Positions 9,257-18,237 of a stretch of DNA of 64,000 nucleotides are shown piece after piece. Both the position numbers and the translations under genes were made by a program. Positions within the stretch are counted from its first letter, which is position 1; each line of letters starts with the position of its first letter. The notes under the pieces were generated by a model. It had not been told where the DNA came from. It did not search any database and saw nothing but the letters and a program-made list of their open reading frames with translations. Origin of the DNA: Arthrobacter sp. QXT-31 (lineage in GTDB: Bacteria > Actinomycetota > Actinomycetes > Actinomycetales > Micrococcaceae). Where the stretch lies: contig NZ_CP019304.1 of assembly GCF_001969265.1 (NCBI RefSeq), positions 496,001 to 560,000 of the forward strand, written 5' to 3'.

Positions 9257-11014
9257 CTATTCTGCTGCGGCTTCGCCGGTGGCGGCCGCGGCGGGTTCGA
9301 ACGCGTTCGCGGCGCTGCCGCTCTGGTGGTCCAGGGCGGCCTTCACCAGTCCGGCAAAGAGCGGGTGCGGCCGGGTGGGCCGTGAGCTCAGTTCGGGGTG
9401 CGCCTGGGTGGCCACGTAGTAGGGGTGCACCTCGCGGGGCAGCTCCACGTATTCCACCAGCTTGCCGTCCGGAGACGTGCCGGAGAACACCAGGCCCTCG
9501 GCGGCAATCTGCTCGCGGTACTTGTTGTTCACCTCGTACCGGTGGCGGTGCCGTTCGCTGACGGTGGTTTTGCCGTAGGTCTCGGCGATGACCGAGCCCT
9601 CGTCCAGCTTGGCTTCGTACAGGCCAAGGCGCATGGTGCCGCCGAGGTCGCCGCGGCCTTCAACGAATTCCAGCTGCTCTTCCATCGTGGCGATGACGGG
9701 GTACTTGGAGTCCGGCTCGAACTCGCTGGAGGAGGCACCCTCGAGGCCGACCACGTTGCGGGCGTATTCGATGACCATGCACTGCAGGCCAAGGCACAGG
9801 CCCAGGACGGGCAGCCGGGACTCGCGGGCAAACTTCAGGGCGCCCAGCTTGCCTTCCAGGCCGCGGATGCCGAAGCCGCCCGGCACGCAGATCGCGTCCA
9901 CGCCTTCGAGGGAGCGCACCGCACCCTCGTGGGTTTCGCATTCGTCTGAGGGCACCCAGCGGATCTTGACCTTGGCGTTGTTGGCAAAACCGCCGGCGCG
10001 CAGGGCCTCCGTGACGGAGAGGTAGGCGTCCGGGAGGTCAATGTACTTGCCCACGAGGGCAATTTCGACCTCGTGCTTGGGGTTGTGGACAGCTTCGAGG
10101 AGCTTGTCCCAGCTGGTCCAGTCCACGTCCTTGAACGGCAGGTCCAGCGCGCGGACGATGTACGAATCCAGGCCCTGCGTGTGCAGGGTCTTGGGGATGT
10201 CGTAGATGCTGGGGGCGTCGGCGGCGTTAACCACGGCGTCGATGTCGACGTCGCACATGCGGCCGATCTTCTCGCGCATGGCCTCGGGGACTTCGCGGTC
10301 CGAGCGGATCACGATGGCTTCCGGCTGGATGCCGATGGAGCGGAGGGCGGCCACGGAGTGCTGCGTGGGCTTGGTCTTCAGTTCCTGCGAAGGACCGATG
10401 TACGGCACCAGCGAAACGTGGAGGAAGAAGACGTTGGTCCGGCCGATGTCCTGGCGGACCTGGCGGGCGGACTCGAGGAAGGGCTGGGACTCGATGTCGC
10501 CAACGGTCCCGCCGATTTCCGTGATGATGACGTCCGGGGCATTCTTGCCCTCGGCGGGAAGCCGCATCCGGCGCTTGATCTCGTCGGTGATGTGCGGGAT
10601 GACCTGGACGGTGTCACCGAGGTATTCGCCACGGCGTTCCTTGGCGATGACCGTGGAGTAGACCTGGCCGGTGGTTACGTTGGCCGAACCCTCGAGGTTT
10701 TCGTCGAGGAAGCGCTCGTAGTGTCCGATGTCGAGGTCGGTTTCAGCACCGTCGTCTGTGACGAAAACCTCGCCGTGCTGGAAGGGGTTCATCGTGCCCG
10801 GATCCACGTTCAGGTAGGGATCGAGCTTCTGCATAGTTACAGACAAGCCGCGTGCCCGCAGCAGGTGTCCGAGGCTGGAGGCCGTCAGTCCCTTGCCTAG
10901 CGAGGACGCCACACCACCGGTGACGAAGATGTGCTTTGTCTTGGACGAGCCCGGGAACCGGGAATTTACACGGGAATTTGATCGCTGCACCACGGAATTC
11001 GAGCCTATCATCAA
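9257..11014 (-). CDS. pyrG: CTP synthase (glutamine hydrolysing)
   Basis: A 585-residue enzyme converting UTP to CTP with glutamine as nitrogen donor. The N-terminal amidoligase domain contains [20 protein letters not shown] and the [15 protein letters not shown] region. The C-terminal class I glutamine amidotransferase domain has the nucleophile elbow LGLCLGLQ and the His/Glu of THAHPE-type sequence ([10 protein letters not shown]). ATG at 11014 follows GGAAGG at 8 nt; a GTG eight codons further in is an alternative start. The length slightly exceeds the usual 540-550 because of short N- and C-terminal Ala-rich tails. Confidence 0.96.
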   Translation of the reverse strand: MMIGSNSVVQRSNSRVNSRFPGSSKTKHIFVTGGVASSLGKGLTASSLGHLLRARGLSVTMQKLDPYLNVDPGTMNPFQHGEVFVTDDGAETDLDIGHYERFLDENLEGSANVTTGQVYSTVIAKERRGEYLGDTVQVIPHITDEIKRRMRLPAEGKNAPDVIITEIGGTVGDIESQPFLESARQVRQDIGRTNVFFLHVSLVPYIGPSQELKTKPTQHSVAALRSIGIQPEAIVIRSDREVPEAMREKIGRMCDVDIDAVVNAADAPSIYDIPKTLHTQGLDSYIVRALDLPFKDVDWTSWDKLLEAVHNPKHEVEIALVGKYIDLPDAYLSVTEALRAGGFANNAKVKIRWVPSDECETHEGAVRSLEGVDAICVPGGFGIRGLEGKLGALKFARESRLPVLGLCLGLQCMVIEYARNVVGLEGASSSEFEPDSKYPVIATMEEQLEFVEGRGDLGGTMRLGLYEAKLDEGSVIAETYGKTTVSERHRHRYEVNNKYREQIAAEGLVFSGTSPDGKLVEYVELPREVHPYYVATQAHPELSSRPTRPHPLFAGLVKAALDHQSGSAANAFEPAAAATGEAAAE

Positions 11015-11119
11015 TTGCGCCTTCCACGGGTCGGGTATGCGTCCCCAAAGGCTTCAGTTTTCCCTGTCCAGGCGCTTCCGGCAAGGGCAGCCGGGAGCGC
11101 CACGTTGGTCCGGCCGGGC

Positions 11120-12859
11120 TTACGCCTGCTGGGGCAGGAGCTTTGCGTCGTCCAGCAGCTCCTGGGCGTGCGCCTGCGCGGTTTCGGAGTCCTCCTGGCC
11201 TGCCAGCATCCGTGCCAGTTCCTTGACGCGTTCAGCCTCGTCGAGGAGCTGGACGTCGCTGGAGGTGAATCCCTTGGCGGTGGAGCCGTCGGAGCCGCGC
11301 ACCGAGTTCTTGGTCACACGGATGTGCTGGTCGGCGAAGGCCGCCACCTGAGGCAGGTGCGTCACCACCAGGACCTGGACATGGCGGGCCAGCATGGCCA
11401 GCCGCCGGCCGATCTCGACGGCGGCACGTCCGCCCACGCCGGCGTCGACCTCGTCGAAGACGAACGTGGGCACCGGATCAACAGCAGCCAGCACCACCTC
11501 GATGGCCAGCATGACCCTGGAGAGCTCGCCGCCGGACGCGCCCTTGCCCAGCGGCCGGGCGGGGGCGCCGGAGTGCGGCTGCAGCAGGAACGAGATCTCG
11601 TCACCGCCGTGGGGCCCAAGCTGGGCGGCGGGTTCGATCGTGATCACCAGGGTGGCGTCAGCCATGGCGAGTGCCTTCAGCTCGGCGCTGACCCGGGCGG
11701 AAAGGTCCTTGGCGGCCTTGGCACGGACCTTGCTGATGGCTGCGGCCTGCTTCTTCAGCTCAGCCCCGGCCCTGGCCACCTCGGCTTCCAGGTTTTCGAT
11801 CCGGGTGGAGTCACCCTGCAGTTCGTCAAAGCGTGCCCGGGCGGTCTCCGCCCATTCGAGCACCTCATCGATGCTCGGGGCGTACTTCCGGACCAGCTTG
11901 GCCAAGGCTGCACGGCGTTCCTCGATCTCTGCCAGCCGCTCCGGCCCCTCCGAATCCAGCCCAGCCTGGTAGCTGGCCAGTTCGGTGGCGATGTCGTTGA
12001 GCAGAAACCCCACCTCGGCGAGGCGGGCGGCCGCCGACCCGAGTTCCTCGTCGTGTTCGGCCACGTGCTCCAGGGTGCGCTTGGCCGCATCCACGAGCGA
12101 CGTGGCGTCTCCGGCTTCGCCGAAGTCCTCGGCAATGAGGGCCTGGTGTGCCGTGGTGGCGGCGATCCGCAGTTCCTCGACGTTGGCCAGCTTCACGGAC
12201 TCGGCCTTCAGGGCCTCGTCCTCCCCCGGCTGCGGGTCGATGGCGTCGATCTCCGCCAGCGCGGCTTCAAGGGACTCGGCCTCGCGGAGACGCTCGCGCT
12301 CCGCGCTGCGCAGCGAGTCCAGCTCTGCCTGGCTGGATTTCCAGGAGCTGTAGAGGTCCTGGAATGAGGCGAGCGTGGACGCCAGCCCATCCCCCGCGAA
12401 CTTGTCGAGGGCCTCGCGCTGTGCCGCGGCGCCTTTGAGCCGGATCTGGTCCGTCTGCCCGTGCACCACCACCAGCGACTCGCCGATTTCGGCCAGCACG
12501 CCCACGGGGGCAGCCCGCCCGCCGAGGAACGCCCGGCTGCGTCCGTCGGCACCCAGGCGCCGGGACAGCAGCAGTTCCGCGCCGCCGTCGAACTCTTCAA
12601 CCTCGGCACCGGCGTCCCTGGCGCGTTCCAGCGCGAGGTGCCCGGACTGAAGCTGCACCACCGCTTCGGCGGAGGCGCTCTTGGCGCCGCTGCGCACGGC
12701 GCCGGCGTCCGACCGGGCTCCCAGCAGCAGCCCGACGGCGGTGACCACCATGGTCTTGCCGGCACCGGTCTCGCCGGTGACCACGCTGAGCCCGGGGCCC
12801 AGCGGCAACGTGGCGTCGGTGATGACGCCGAGATCTCGGATTCTCAGTTCTTCAAGCAT
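11120..12859 (-). CDS. recN: DNA repair protein RecN
   Basis: A 579-residue SMC-like ATPase acting early in double-strand break repair. Walker A is GETGAGKT at the N-terminus. Long coiled-coil arms with heptad-like Glu/Ala/Leu patterns fill the middle. The C-terminal head has the signature-like GASGGELSRVMLAIE and Walker B FVFDEVDAGVGG. It starts 3 nt downstream of the nadK stop, so nadK-recN are co-transcribed, as in mycobacteria. Full length. Confidence 0.96.
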   Translation of the reverse strand: MLEELRIRDLGVITDATLPLGPGLSVVTGETGAGKTMVVTAVGLLLGARSDAGAVRSGAKSASAEAVVQLQSGHLALERARDAGAEVEEFDGGAELLLSRRLGADGRSRAFLGGRAAPVGVLAEIGESLVVVHGQTDQIRLKGAAAQREALDKFAGDGLASTLASFQDLYSSWKSSQAELDSLRSAERERLREAESLEAALAEIDAIDPQPGEDEALKAESVKLANVEELRIAATTAHQALIAEDFGEAGDATSLVDAAKRTLEHVAEHDEELGSAAARLAEVGFLLNDIATELASYQAGLDSEGPERLAEIEERRAALAKLVRKYAPSIDEVLEWAETARARFDELQGDSTRIENLEAEVARAGAELKKQAAAISKVRAKAAKDLSARVSAELKALAMADATLVITIEPAAQLGPHGGDEISFLLQPHSGAPARPLGKGASGGELSRVMLAIEVVLAAVDPVPTFVFDEVDAGVGGRAAVEIGRRLAMLARHVQVLVVTHLPQVAAFADQHIRVTKNSVRGSDGSTAKGFTSSDVQLLDEAERVKELARMLAGQEDSETAQAHAQELLDDAKLLPQQA

Positions 12860-12862
12860 GGT

Positions 12863-13888
12863 TCACTTTTCAGTCGGAGGATCGGATTCTGAACCGGGTT
12901 CGTATGGCCGGAGGCCTGAGGGCGGCGCCATGGTCCGGGGTGTGCGGACGATCGGGACGGGCCCCGTGTGGATCTGCTCGGACTGCGGCACGGGGCCACG
13001 CCAGCCATGGATGGGGAGTTCGAACTTGCGGACCAGCCGCGCCGAGAACGGGGTCTGGTGCGTGCGGGCCAGGCGGACGGGCGTGGCGGACCGGGTGACC
13101 TCCACGCGGGCACCGGGCGGCAGGTCCACGGAGCGCCTGCCGTCACACCACAGCACGCCCAGGGCGTCCGTCCGGTTGAGGACTTCGACGGCCAGCCGGG
13201 ACCGCGGCGAGACCACCAGCGGTTTGGCGAAGAGGGCATGCGCGCTGATGGGCACAATCAGGAGGGCCTCCACCTCCGGCCACACCACCGGGCCGCCGGC
13301 AGAGAACGCGTAGGCGGTGGATCCCGTGGGCGTCGCGAGCACCACGCCATCGCAGCCAAAGGAGGTCAGCGGGCGCTCGTCCACTTCGGTGACCAGTTCG
13401 AGCATGCGCTCCCGGTCGCCTTTTTCGATGGCGGCCTCGTTCAGGGCCCACGTGTGCCAGATCTTCTGGCCGCGGACCCAGACCTGGACGTCGATGGTCA
13501 TGCGCTCCTCCACCGTGTATTCACGGCTGGCGATCCACTCGACTGTCTGGGCGAGGTCCGCACGCTCGCTCTCGGCGAGGAAACCGACGTGGCCGAGGTT
13601 GACGCCCAGCAGCGGCACGTCCTCTTCACGGACCAGTTCGGCCGCCCTGAGAATGGTCCCGTCGCCGCCCAGCACCATGACCAGTTCGACGTCGGGAAGC
13701 TGGATATGGTCGTGGAGGATTTCGACGGGCTGCTCCATCTGCCCGAAGAAGCCCTCCATGTCGCTCAGCTCGGACTTCTGCATGACGGGGATGATGCCGG
13801 AGGCGTGGAGCTGGGCGCACGCCTCCCAGGCCGCCTTTAGGGATTCCTCGCGGCCGGTGTGGGCAAGTACCAGTACACGCCTGCTCAT
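12863..13888 (-). CDS. nadK: NAD kinase
   Basis: A 341-residue ATP-dependent NAD kinase making NADP. The diagnostic GGDGT motif is in VMVLGGDGTILRAAEL, followed by NLGHVGFLAE, the conserved NE segment of the NAD site (WALNEAAIEK) and GCDGVVLATPTGSTAY. Compared with the usual 290-310 residues it has a C-terminal Pro-rich tail of about 35 residues, as in some actinobacterial homologues. It lies between tlyA and recN in the conserved order. Confidence 0.95.
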   Translation of the reverse strand: MSRRVLVLAHTGREESLKAAWEACAQLHASGIIPVMQKSELSDMEGFFGQMEQPVEILHDHIQLPDVELVMVLGGDGTILRAAELVREEDVPLLGVNLGHVGFLAESERADLAQTVEWIASREYTVEERMTIDVQVWVRGQKIWHTWALNEAAIEKGDRERMLELVTEVDERPLTSFGCDGVVLATPTGSTAYAFSAGGPVVWPEVEALLIVPISAHALFAKPLVVSPRSRLAVEVLNRTDALGVLWCDGRRSVDLPPGARVEVTRSATPVRLARTHQTPFSARLVRKFELPIHGWRGPVPQSEQIHTGPVPIVRTPRTMAPPSGLRPYEPGSESDPPTEK

Positions 13889-13901
13889 CGCGTTCCGCTC
13901 T

Positions 13902-14714
13902 CTAGTGGTTCGGCCAGATCTTTCCCAGCAACGCAGCCACGGCTGCGTCCCGCTCTTCGATCTTAGGCAAGTCTTCGGACATTCTTTGCGTTATCCACAG
14001 GAAGTATTCGACATTTCCGTCCTGGCCCGGCAAGGGGCTGGTGGCCAGCCCCCGCAGTTCCAGTCCGGCGTCGAGCGCCGCCCCCGCCACTTTACCGACA
14101 GCCAGCCGCCGTTCGCGTTCCGAGGTGACCACTCCCGTGCGGGCGAGCCGCTCCTTGCCGATCTCGAACTGTGGCTTGACCATGAGGACCAGGTCGCCGC
14201 CCGGGGCGGTGCACGCTGCCAGCGGGGCCAGCACCAGCGTCAGCGAAATGAAGGACAGGTCAGCGACCGTGACCTCGGCCGGGCCGCCGATCTGGCCGGG
14301 CTCCATGTAGCGGACGTTCATCCCCTCATGCACACTGACGCGCGGATCGCTGCGGAGCTGCGGCACCAGCTGGCCGTGCCCGACGTCGACCGCCACCACG
14401 TGCGCGGCACCCCGCCGGAGCAGGACGTCAGTAAAACCACCCGTGGAGGCGCCGGCGTCAAGGCACCGTTTGCCTTCGACGGCGACGGCGGGGAACGCGT
14501 CGAGCGCTCCGGCCAGCTTGTGGCCGGCCCGGCTGACGTACGCGTCCGCCGCATCTTCGGCAACGCTCAGTTCACGGTCATCGCCCACCTGGAGCGACGC
14601 TTTGGCCAGGACATCGCCGCCGGAAGTCACCTTGCCCTCGGCGATGAGCCGGGCGGCATGCGTGCGGGAGCGCGCCAGTCCCCTGCTGACGAGCAGTTGG
14701 TCGAGTCTGGGCAT
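13902..14714 (-). CDS. tlyA: TlyA-family rRNA 2'-O-methyltransferase
   Basis: A 270-residue protein with an N-terminal S4 RNA-binding domain (MPRLDQLLVSRGLARSRTHA) and an FtsJ-type SAM methyltransferase domain (CLDAGASTGGFTDVLL, motif I; VTVADLSFISL, motif IV with catalytic Asp/Lys context). TlyA methylates 16S and 23S rRNA at the subunit interface, and its loss gives capreomycin resistance in mycobacteria. Historical annotation as hemolysin should not be taken literally. Part of the HAD-small protein-tlyA-nadK-recN operon. Confidence 0.93.
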   Translation of the reverse strand: MPRLDQLLVSRGLARSRTHAARLIAEGKVTSGGDVLAKASLQVGDDRELSVAEDAADAYVSRAGHKLAGALDAFPAVAVEGKRCLDAGASTGGFTDVLLRRGAAHVVAVDVGHGQLVPQLRSDPRVSVHEGMNVRYMEPGQIGGPAEVTVADLSFISLTLVLAPLAACTAPGGDLVLMVKPQFEIGKERLARTGVVTSERERRLAVGKVAGAALDAGLELRGLATSPLPGQDGNVEYFLWITQRMSEDLPKIEERDAAVAALLGKIWPNH

Positions 14715-14716
14715 GG

Positions 14717-15040
14717 TCAGGCAGCACCCGGGCCGGGACGCGGCGCACCGTGCTGCTGCTGACCGTGCTGCGGCTGACTGTGCGGCGGCTCTTGGTTCAA
14801 GGCTTCAAGCAGGGCGTCGTGCATGCCGGCATAGGCGGCCTGGTGCTCCGAAACCGGCAGCCCGGGAACGTCGCGGACCCGTTCCAGGATGGCAAGCACC
14901 GCGGGATCGGCGGCTGCGGCATCCGAGGAACCGCTGCCGGACACCGCCAACTCCGGCCAGACAGTGTCTGAAACTGCTGTGTCTGAAACTGCAGTGTCCA
15001 CAGCTGCAGTGTCCGACTCGTCGTTACTCAACTCGGGCAT
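14717..15040 (-). CDS. Small conserved protein between HAD phosphatase and tlyA
   Basis: A 107-residue protein of unknown function. The middle (PAVLAILERVRDVPGLPVSEH, then AAYAGMHDALLEALN) is the only part that looks folded. It is flanked by an acidic, repetitive N-terminus (AVDTAVSDTAVSDTV) and a Gln/His/Pro-rich tail. It occupies the place of Rv1693 in the mycobacterial order and is spaced 12 nt from the upstream gene and 2 nt from tlyA, so it is a genuine operon member. A duplicated GTCTGAAACTGC-type stretch at 14967-15000 underlies the repetitive N-terminus. Confidence 0.7.
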   Translation of the reverse strand: MPELSNDESDTAAVDTAVSDTAVSDTVWPELAVSGSGSSDAAAADPAVLAILERVRDVPGLPVSEHQAAYAGMHDALLEALNQEPPHSQPQHGQQQHGAPRPGPGAA

Positions 15041-15052
15041 GGCACCAGTCTA

Positions 15053-16042
15053 TTAATCCAGCCATTCGAGCTCGGGAGCCGTGGGGCTGTCGGCCTCGGG
15101 CCTGGCCGTCCACCATGCCGCGCACGCCGCACGCCACGAATCGAGATTGTCCTTGGCACCGGTGATGCGGATGGCGTCGCCTTCCACGGTTGCCGTGGCG
15201 TTCCCGCAACGGAACGTCCCGCCGTCGTTATCAATCTCCGGATACGGCTCATACAGGCCGGTCAGGTCATGGATGATGTAGCGGGGCCGCTCGTCCGTCT
15301 TGGCGGCCAGCATGGTTTCCAGGGTGTCGATGCCTGTCAGCACGGCCACAGTGGCAAAGCCGGCCCGGTTGCCGCCCAGGATGTCGGTGTCGAGGCGGTC
15401 GCCCACCACCAGCGGACGGTCGGACGAGAGCCGCTTGGCCGCGGCGTGGAACAGCGGAGCTTCCGGTTTGCCGGCGACGAGGGGTTGCCGGCCGGTCGCT
15501 GCCGCCACTGCGGCGACCAGGGATCCGTTGCCGGGCGCGGTTCCCCGGGACTGCGGAAGAGTCATGTCGGTGTTCGTCGCAACCCACTGCACGTCGCCGT
15601 CAGCCAGGACGAACGACGCTTCGGCGAGTTCCTTCCAGCCGATCGCCGGGTTGAAGCCCTGCACGACCGCCACCGGCTTCTCCTCGGCGCTGTGCACCGG
15701 CTTCAGGCCAACAAGCTCAACCTCGTGGGCCAGTGCCGGGCTGCCCGTAATCAGCACGGCGGCGCCTGCGGGAAGCAGGGACGCCAGCAGGTCAGCCCCA
15801 GCCTGGGAGGAGCTCACCACCTGGTGGTCCTCGGCGGGGGCACCAAGCTCGCGCAGGTGGGCAGCGACCTGTGCCGGGGGACGGGAGGCGTTATTAGTGA
15901 CGTAACCGAGGCCGACGCCGATCCCGGCCAGCCGCTGCAGGGAATCGACAGCGCCGGGGATGGCGTGCGGACCTCTGTAGACAACACCGTCCAAGTCAGC
16001 AAGCAGGGCATCGAACCGCGAAATCAGTTGTTCATCGTTCAT
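15053..16042 (-). CDS. HAD superfamily (subclass IIA) phosphatase
   Basis: A 329-residue haloacid dehalogenase-family hydrolase, NagD/4-nitrophenylphosphatase-like. Motif I is DLDGVVYRG (nucleophile and acid-base Asp), motif II is YVTNNAS and motif III/IV is VVGDRLDTDILGG. A C-terminal addition of about 60 residues (after RYIIHDLTGLYEPY) contains a small beta-rich region typical of the actinobacterial Rv1692 type, for which glycerol-3-phosphate phosphatase activity has been reported in mycobacteria. The substrate in this organism is inferred from that homology. Starts 6 nt after the TPR gene stop. Confidence 0.87.
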   Translation of the reverse strand: MNDEQLISRFDALLADLDGVVYRGPHAIPGAVDSLQRLAGIGVGLGYVTNNASRPPAQVAAHLRELGAPAEDHQVVSSSQAGADLLASLLPAGAAVLITGSPALAHEVELVGLKPVHSAEEKPVAVVQGFNPAIGWKELAEASFVLADGDVQWVATNTDMTLPQSRGTAPGNGSLVAAVAAATGRQPLVAGKPEAPLFHAAAKRLSSDRPLVVGDRLDTDILGGNRAGFATVAVLTGIDTLETMLAAKTDERPRYIIHDLTGLYEPYPEIDNDGGTFRCGNATATVEGDAIRITGAKDNLDSWRAACAAWWTARPEADSPTAPELEWLD

Positions 16043-16048
16043 GGCGGA

Positions 16049-17911
16049 CTAGTCCTCCGAGCCGTTCTGGCGCCCGTCGGCGTCCTGGTGTTCGGTGTGT
16101 TCATCGTCCTCGTCAGGCTCTGCGGAATACTCGTCAGACTCTGCATCGTCGGATTCGAAGTAGTCCGCTTCCGCGTCGTCGATGTTTTCCTCCGCCGCGT
16201 CCGCCGAGGGACGCTGTGCAGCAGCTTCCTCCCCGGCGCTGACAGCGGTGGCGGCCTCGTTGCCGGAAGACCCCGTGCCGGCCTGCGCGGCCGTGCCTGC
16301 GGCCTGCGCAATCCGCTTCCGGCGTTCGGCTTCTTCGCGGGCTTCCTCTTCCTCATCCCAGCCGAGGTCGATGATGTCCGGTTCCTCGGCCATGCCCTGC
16401 CCCAGGGCTTCTTCCGCCACGACGGCCTGCCGCTGCCACTTTCCAGCCTCGTCTTCACGGCCGACGGCGGTCAGCGCGTCAGCATAGGCGCGGAACAGGC
16501 GCGGGCTGTAGGAAAAGGCACGGTTGATGTCCAGCTGAGGGATCTCCAGCTCCGCGACGGCGGCGTCCAGCTGGCCAAGGTCCGCGCGGGCACCGGAGGC
16601 GACAATTGCCAGCTCCACCTTGCCGGGGGCGTCCAAGTCCTGGGCCTCCTCGGAACGGACGACGTCAAGGGCGCGGTCGGGCCGGCCGAGGCCGCGTTCG
16701 CAGTCGGCCATCACGGGCAGGTGGACGTTTGAACCGCTGATCCGCCGGTAGGTGCGGAATTCGCGCAGGGCTTCGCCGTAGTGTCCGGCTGCGTACGCCG
16801 TGAGACCGACAGCCTCACGCACGGCGGCCAGGCGGCCGCCCCGGCGGCTCGCGGCGAGGGCGTGCTGGAAAGCCAGTTCGGGCTCTTCATCAAGGAGCCG
16901 TCCGGCCATCACCAGGTGGCGGGCCACCCATTCTGCACTCTTCGATTCCAGAGTCTTGATCTGGTGCTGCGTGGCGCGGTCGAGTTCCTTGCCCGTGACG
17001 TCCTCGTCGATCTCGGGCGAACGCTCACGGTCCGGACGGTTGGCGCTACGGAGGTCGCGGGCGTTGGGAACCCGGGCGGGGCGGTCCTCTGCCCTGTCAC
17101 GGCCGTACTGGCGGGGACCGGAGTCGCCGCGGTCAAAGCCCCGGGGTGCACGGTCCTCACGCGGTCCTCGGTCCTGTCGATCTGCACGGTCGCCGAAGGG
17201 GCGGCGGTTTTCTCCACCACCAAAGCTGCGGCGGTCGCCGTCGCCCTCACGACGCGGACGATCACCAAACGGCTTACGGTCACGATCACCAAACGGCCGG
17301 CGCTCACCACCACCTTCAAAGCCGCGGCGATCACCACCCCCAAAACCGCGCCGGTCGCCGTCGCCATCCCGGCGCGGACGATCACCAAACGGCTTACGGT
17401 CACGATCACCAAACGGCTTACGCTCGCCACCACCAAAACCGCGGCGATCACCCTCGCCCTCACGACGCGGACGATCACCAAACGGCTTACGGTCACGATC
17501 ACCAAACGGCTTACGCTCGCCGCCACCAAAACCGCGGCGATCACCCTCGCCTTCACGGCGCGGACGATCACCAAAGGGCTTACGGTCCCGGTCACCAAAG
17601 CTGCGCCGGTCGCCGTCGCCCTCACCACGCGGACGATCACCAAACGGCTTACGGTCACGATCACCAAACGATTTACGCTCGCCGCCACCGAAACCGCGGC
17701 GATCACCCTCGCCCTCACGACGCGGACCGTCTCCATACGGCTTACGGTCACGGTCACCGCCGAAACCACGGCCATCACGGGCGCGGAAGCCCCGCGGATC
17801 GCCGCCGGAGTTATTGGTCCCCCTAAACGGGCCCCCCTGCCGTCCCCGGTTGCTTCCCGAGTTGCCCCCGTCGTTTCCGCCGCGGTAACCGCCGCCCTTG
17901 TGCTCAGCCAT
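16049..17911 (-). CDS. RGG/FGDRP-repeat protein with C-terminal TPR-like domain
   Basis: A 620-residue protein. ATG at 17911 is preceded by AGGAGG; the open frame to 17941 lacks a site. Residues 1-50 are Gly/Asn/Arg-rich. Residues about 52-240 contain six copies of a unit of about 31 residues built around DRDRKPFGDRPRREG and GDRRGFGGG, probably disordered and strongly charged. Residues about 280-510 are helical and look like TPR repeats (AFQHALAASRRGGRLAAVRE, GHYGEALREFRTYRR, LGRPDRALDVV). The last 110 residues are Glu/Ala/Asp-rich. By position it corresponds to Rv1691, a TPR protein without the repeat block. The RGG-like region suggests RNA or ribosome binding; that is inference. First gene of the HAD-tlyA-nadK-recN operon. 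Confidence 0.75.
   Translation of the reverse strand: MAEHKGGGYRGGNDGGNSGSNRGRQGGPFRGTNNSGGDPRGFRARDGRGFGGDRDRKPYGDGPRREGEGDRRGFGGGERKSFGDRDRKPFGDRPRGEGDGDRRSFGDRDRKPFGDRPRREGEGDRRGFGGGERKPFGDRDRKPFGDRPRREGEGDRRGFGGGERKPFGDRDRKPFGDRPRRDGDGDRRGFGGGDRRGFEGGGERRPFGDRDRKPFGDRPRREGDGDRRSFGGGENRRPFGDRADRQDRGPREDRAPRGFDRGDSGPRQYGRDRAEDRPARVPNARDLRSANRPDRERSPEIDEDVTGKELDRATQHQIKTLESKSAEWVARHLVMAGRLLDEEPELAFQHALAASRRGGRLAAVREAVGLTAYAAGHYGEALREFRTYRRISGSNVHLPVMADCERGLGRPDRALDVVRSEEAQDLDAPGKVELAIVASGARADLGQLDAAVAELEIPQLDINRAFSYSPRLFRAYADALTAVGREDEAGKWQRQAVVAEEALGQGMAEEPDIIDLGWDEEEEAREEAERRKRIAQAAGTAAQAGTGSSGNEAATAVSAGEEAAAQRPSADAAEENIDDAEADYFESDDAESDEYSAEPDEDDEHTEHQDADGRQNGSED
17190..17757. repeat. In-frame 93-bp tandem repeats within the RGG/TPR gene
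   Basis: Six imperfect units, most of 93 bp with shorter and longer variants, each containing the 20-mer CACCAAACGGCTTACGGTCA or a close relative on the plus strand. Units differ by whole-codon insertions and deletions, consistent with slippage or recombination under selection for frame. The reverse strand is also open through the block, a by-product of its codon pattern. Confidence 0.85.
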
Positions 17912-18237
17912 GGTGGATTCCTCCTGTAGTGAGCCGACCACTGGCGCGATGTGCAGCCGCTCTTATCCGTGTTTGGTTGTCTTGCGCGACCCGTGATGAA
18001 GCATCCGGTGTCCGCATATCTCTAGCAATTCTAGGTGAGAGCCGGCGCCAGCTACCAACGGCGAAGGCCTTCCACGGGCCGGCGTGTGCATCCTCACAGA
18101 CCGCAGGCCGCTCCACCTGCTGCGGCCCGGGGCGGCTATTCGCGTCTGACCGGCGCGGGCAGGTACCGGCCACCCCACAGGGAAAATCCAAGGAGGCGTG
18201 GCAAAACTGGCCCCGACAGCATCGCCTAGGGGGAACC
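17912..18237. other. Divergent intergenic region (326 bp)
   Basis: It separates the minus-strand RGG/TPR gene from the plus-strand copper module and must hold both promoters. The Shine-Dalgarno for the minus gene (AGGAGG, complement at 17920-17927) and an AGGGGGA for the plus gene (18228-18234) are visible. A TAGAAT hexamer on the minus strand around 18029-18034 could be a -10 but has no convincing -35. I see no gene or RNA. Confidence 0.4.

Noticed and set aside
11015..12367. A 450-codon open frame on the plus strand
   Set aside because: Antisense to recN, which is complete and conserved.
17190..17757. CRISPR-like regular repeats
   Set aside because: Units are in-frame coding repeats with no distinct spacers and no cas genes nearby.
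16781..17929. Two long plus-strand frames through the repeat block, rich in TTRTITKRLTV or RGRSPNGLRSRS
   Set aside because: They mirror the repeats of the minus-strand RGG/TPR gene, which has the ribosome-binding site and the operon context.
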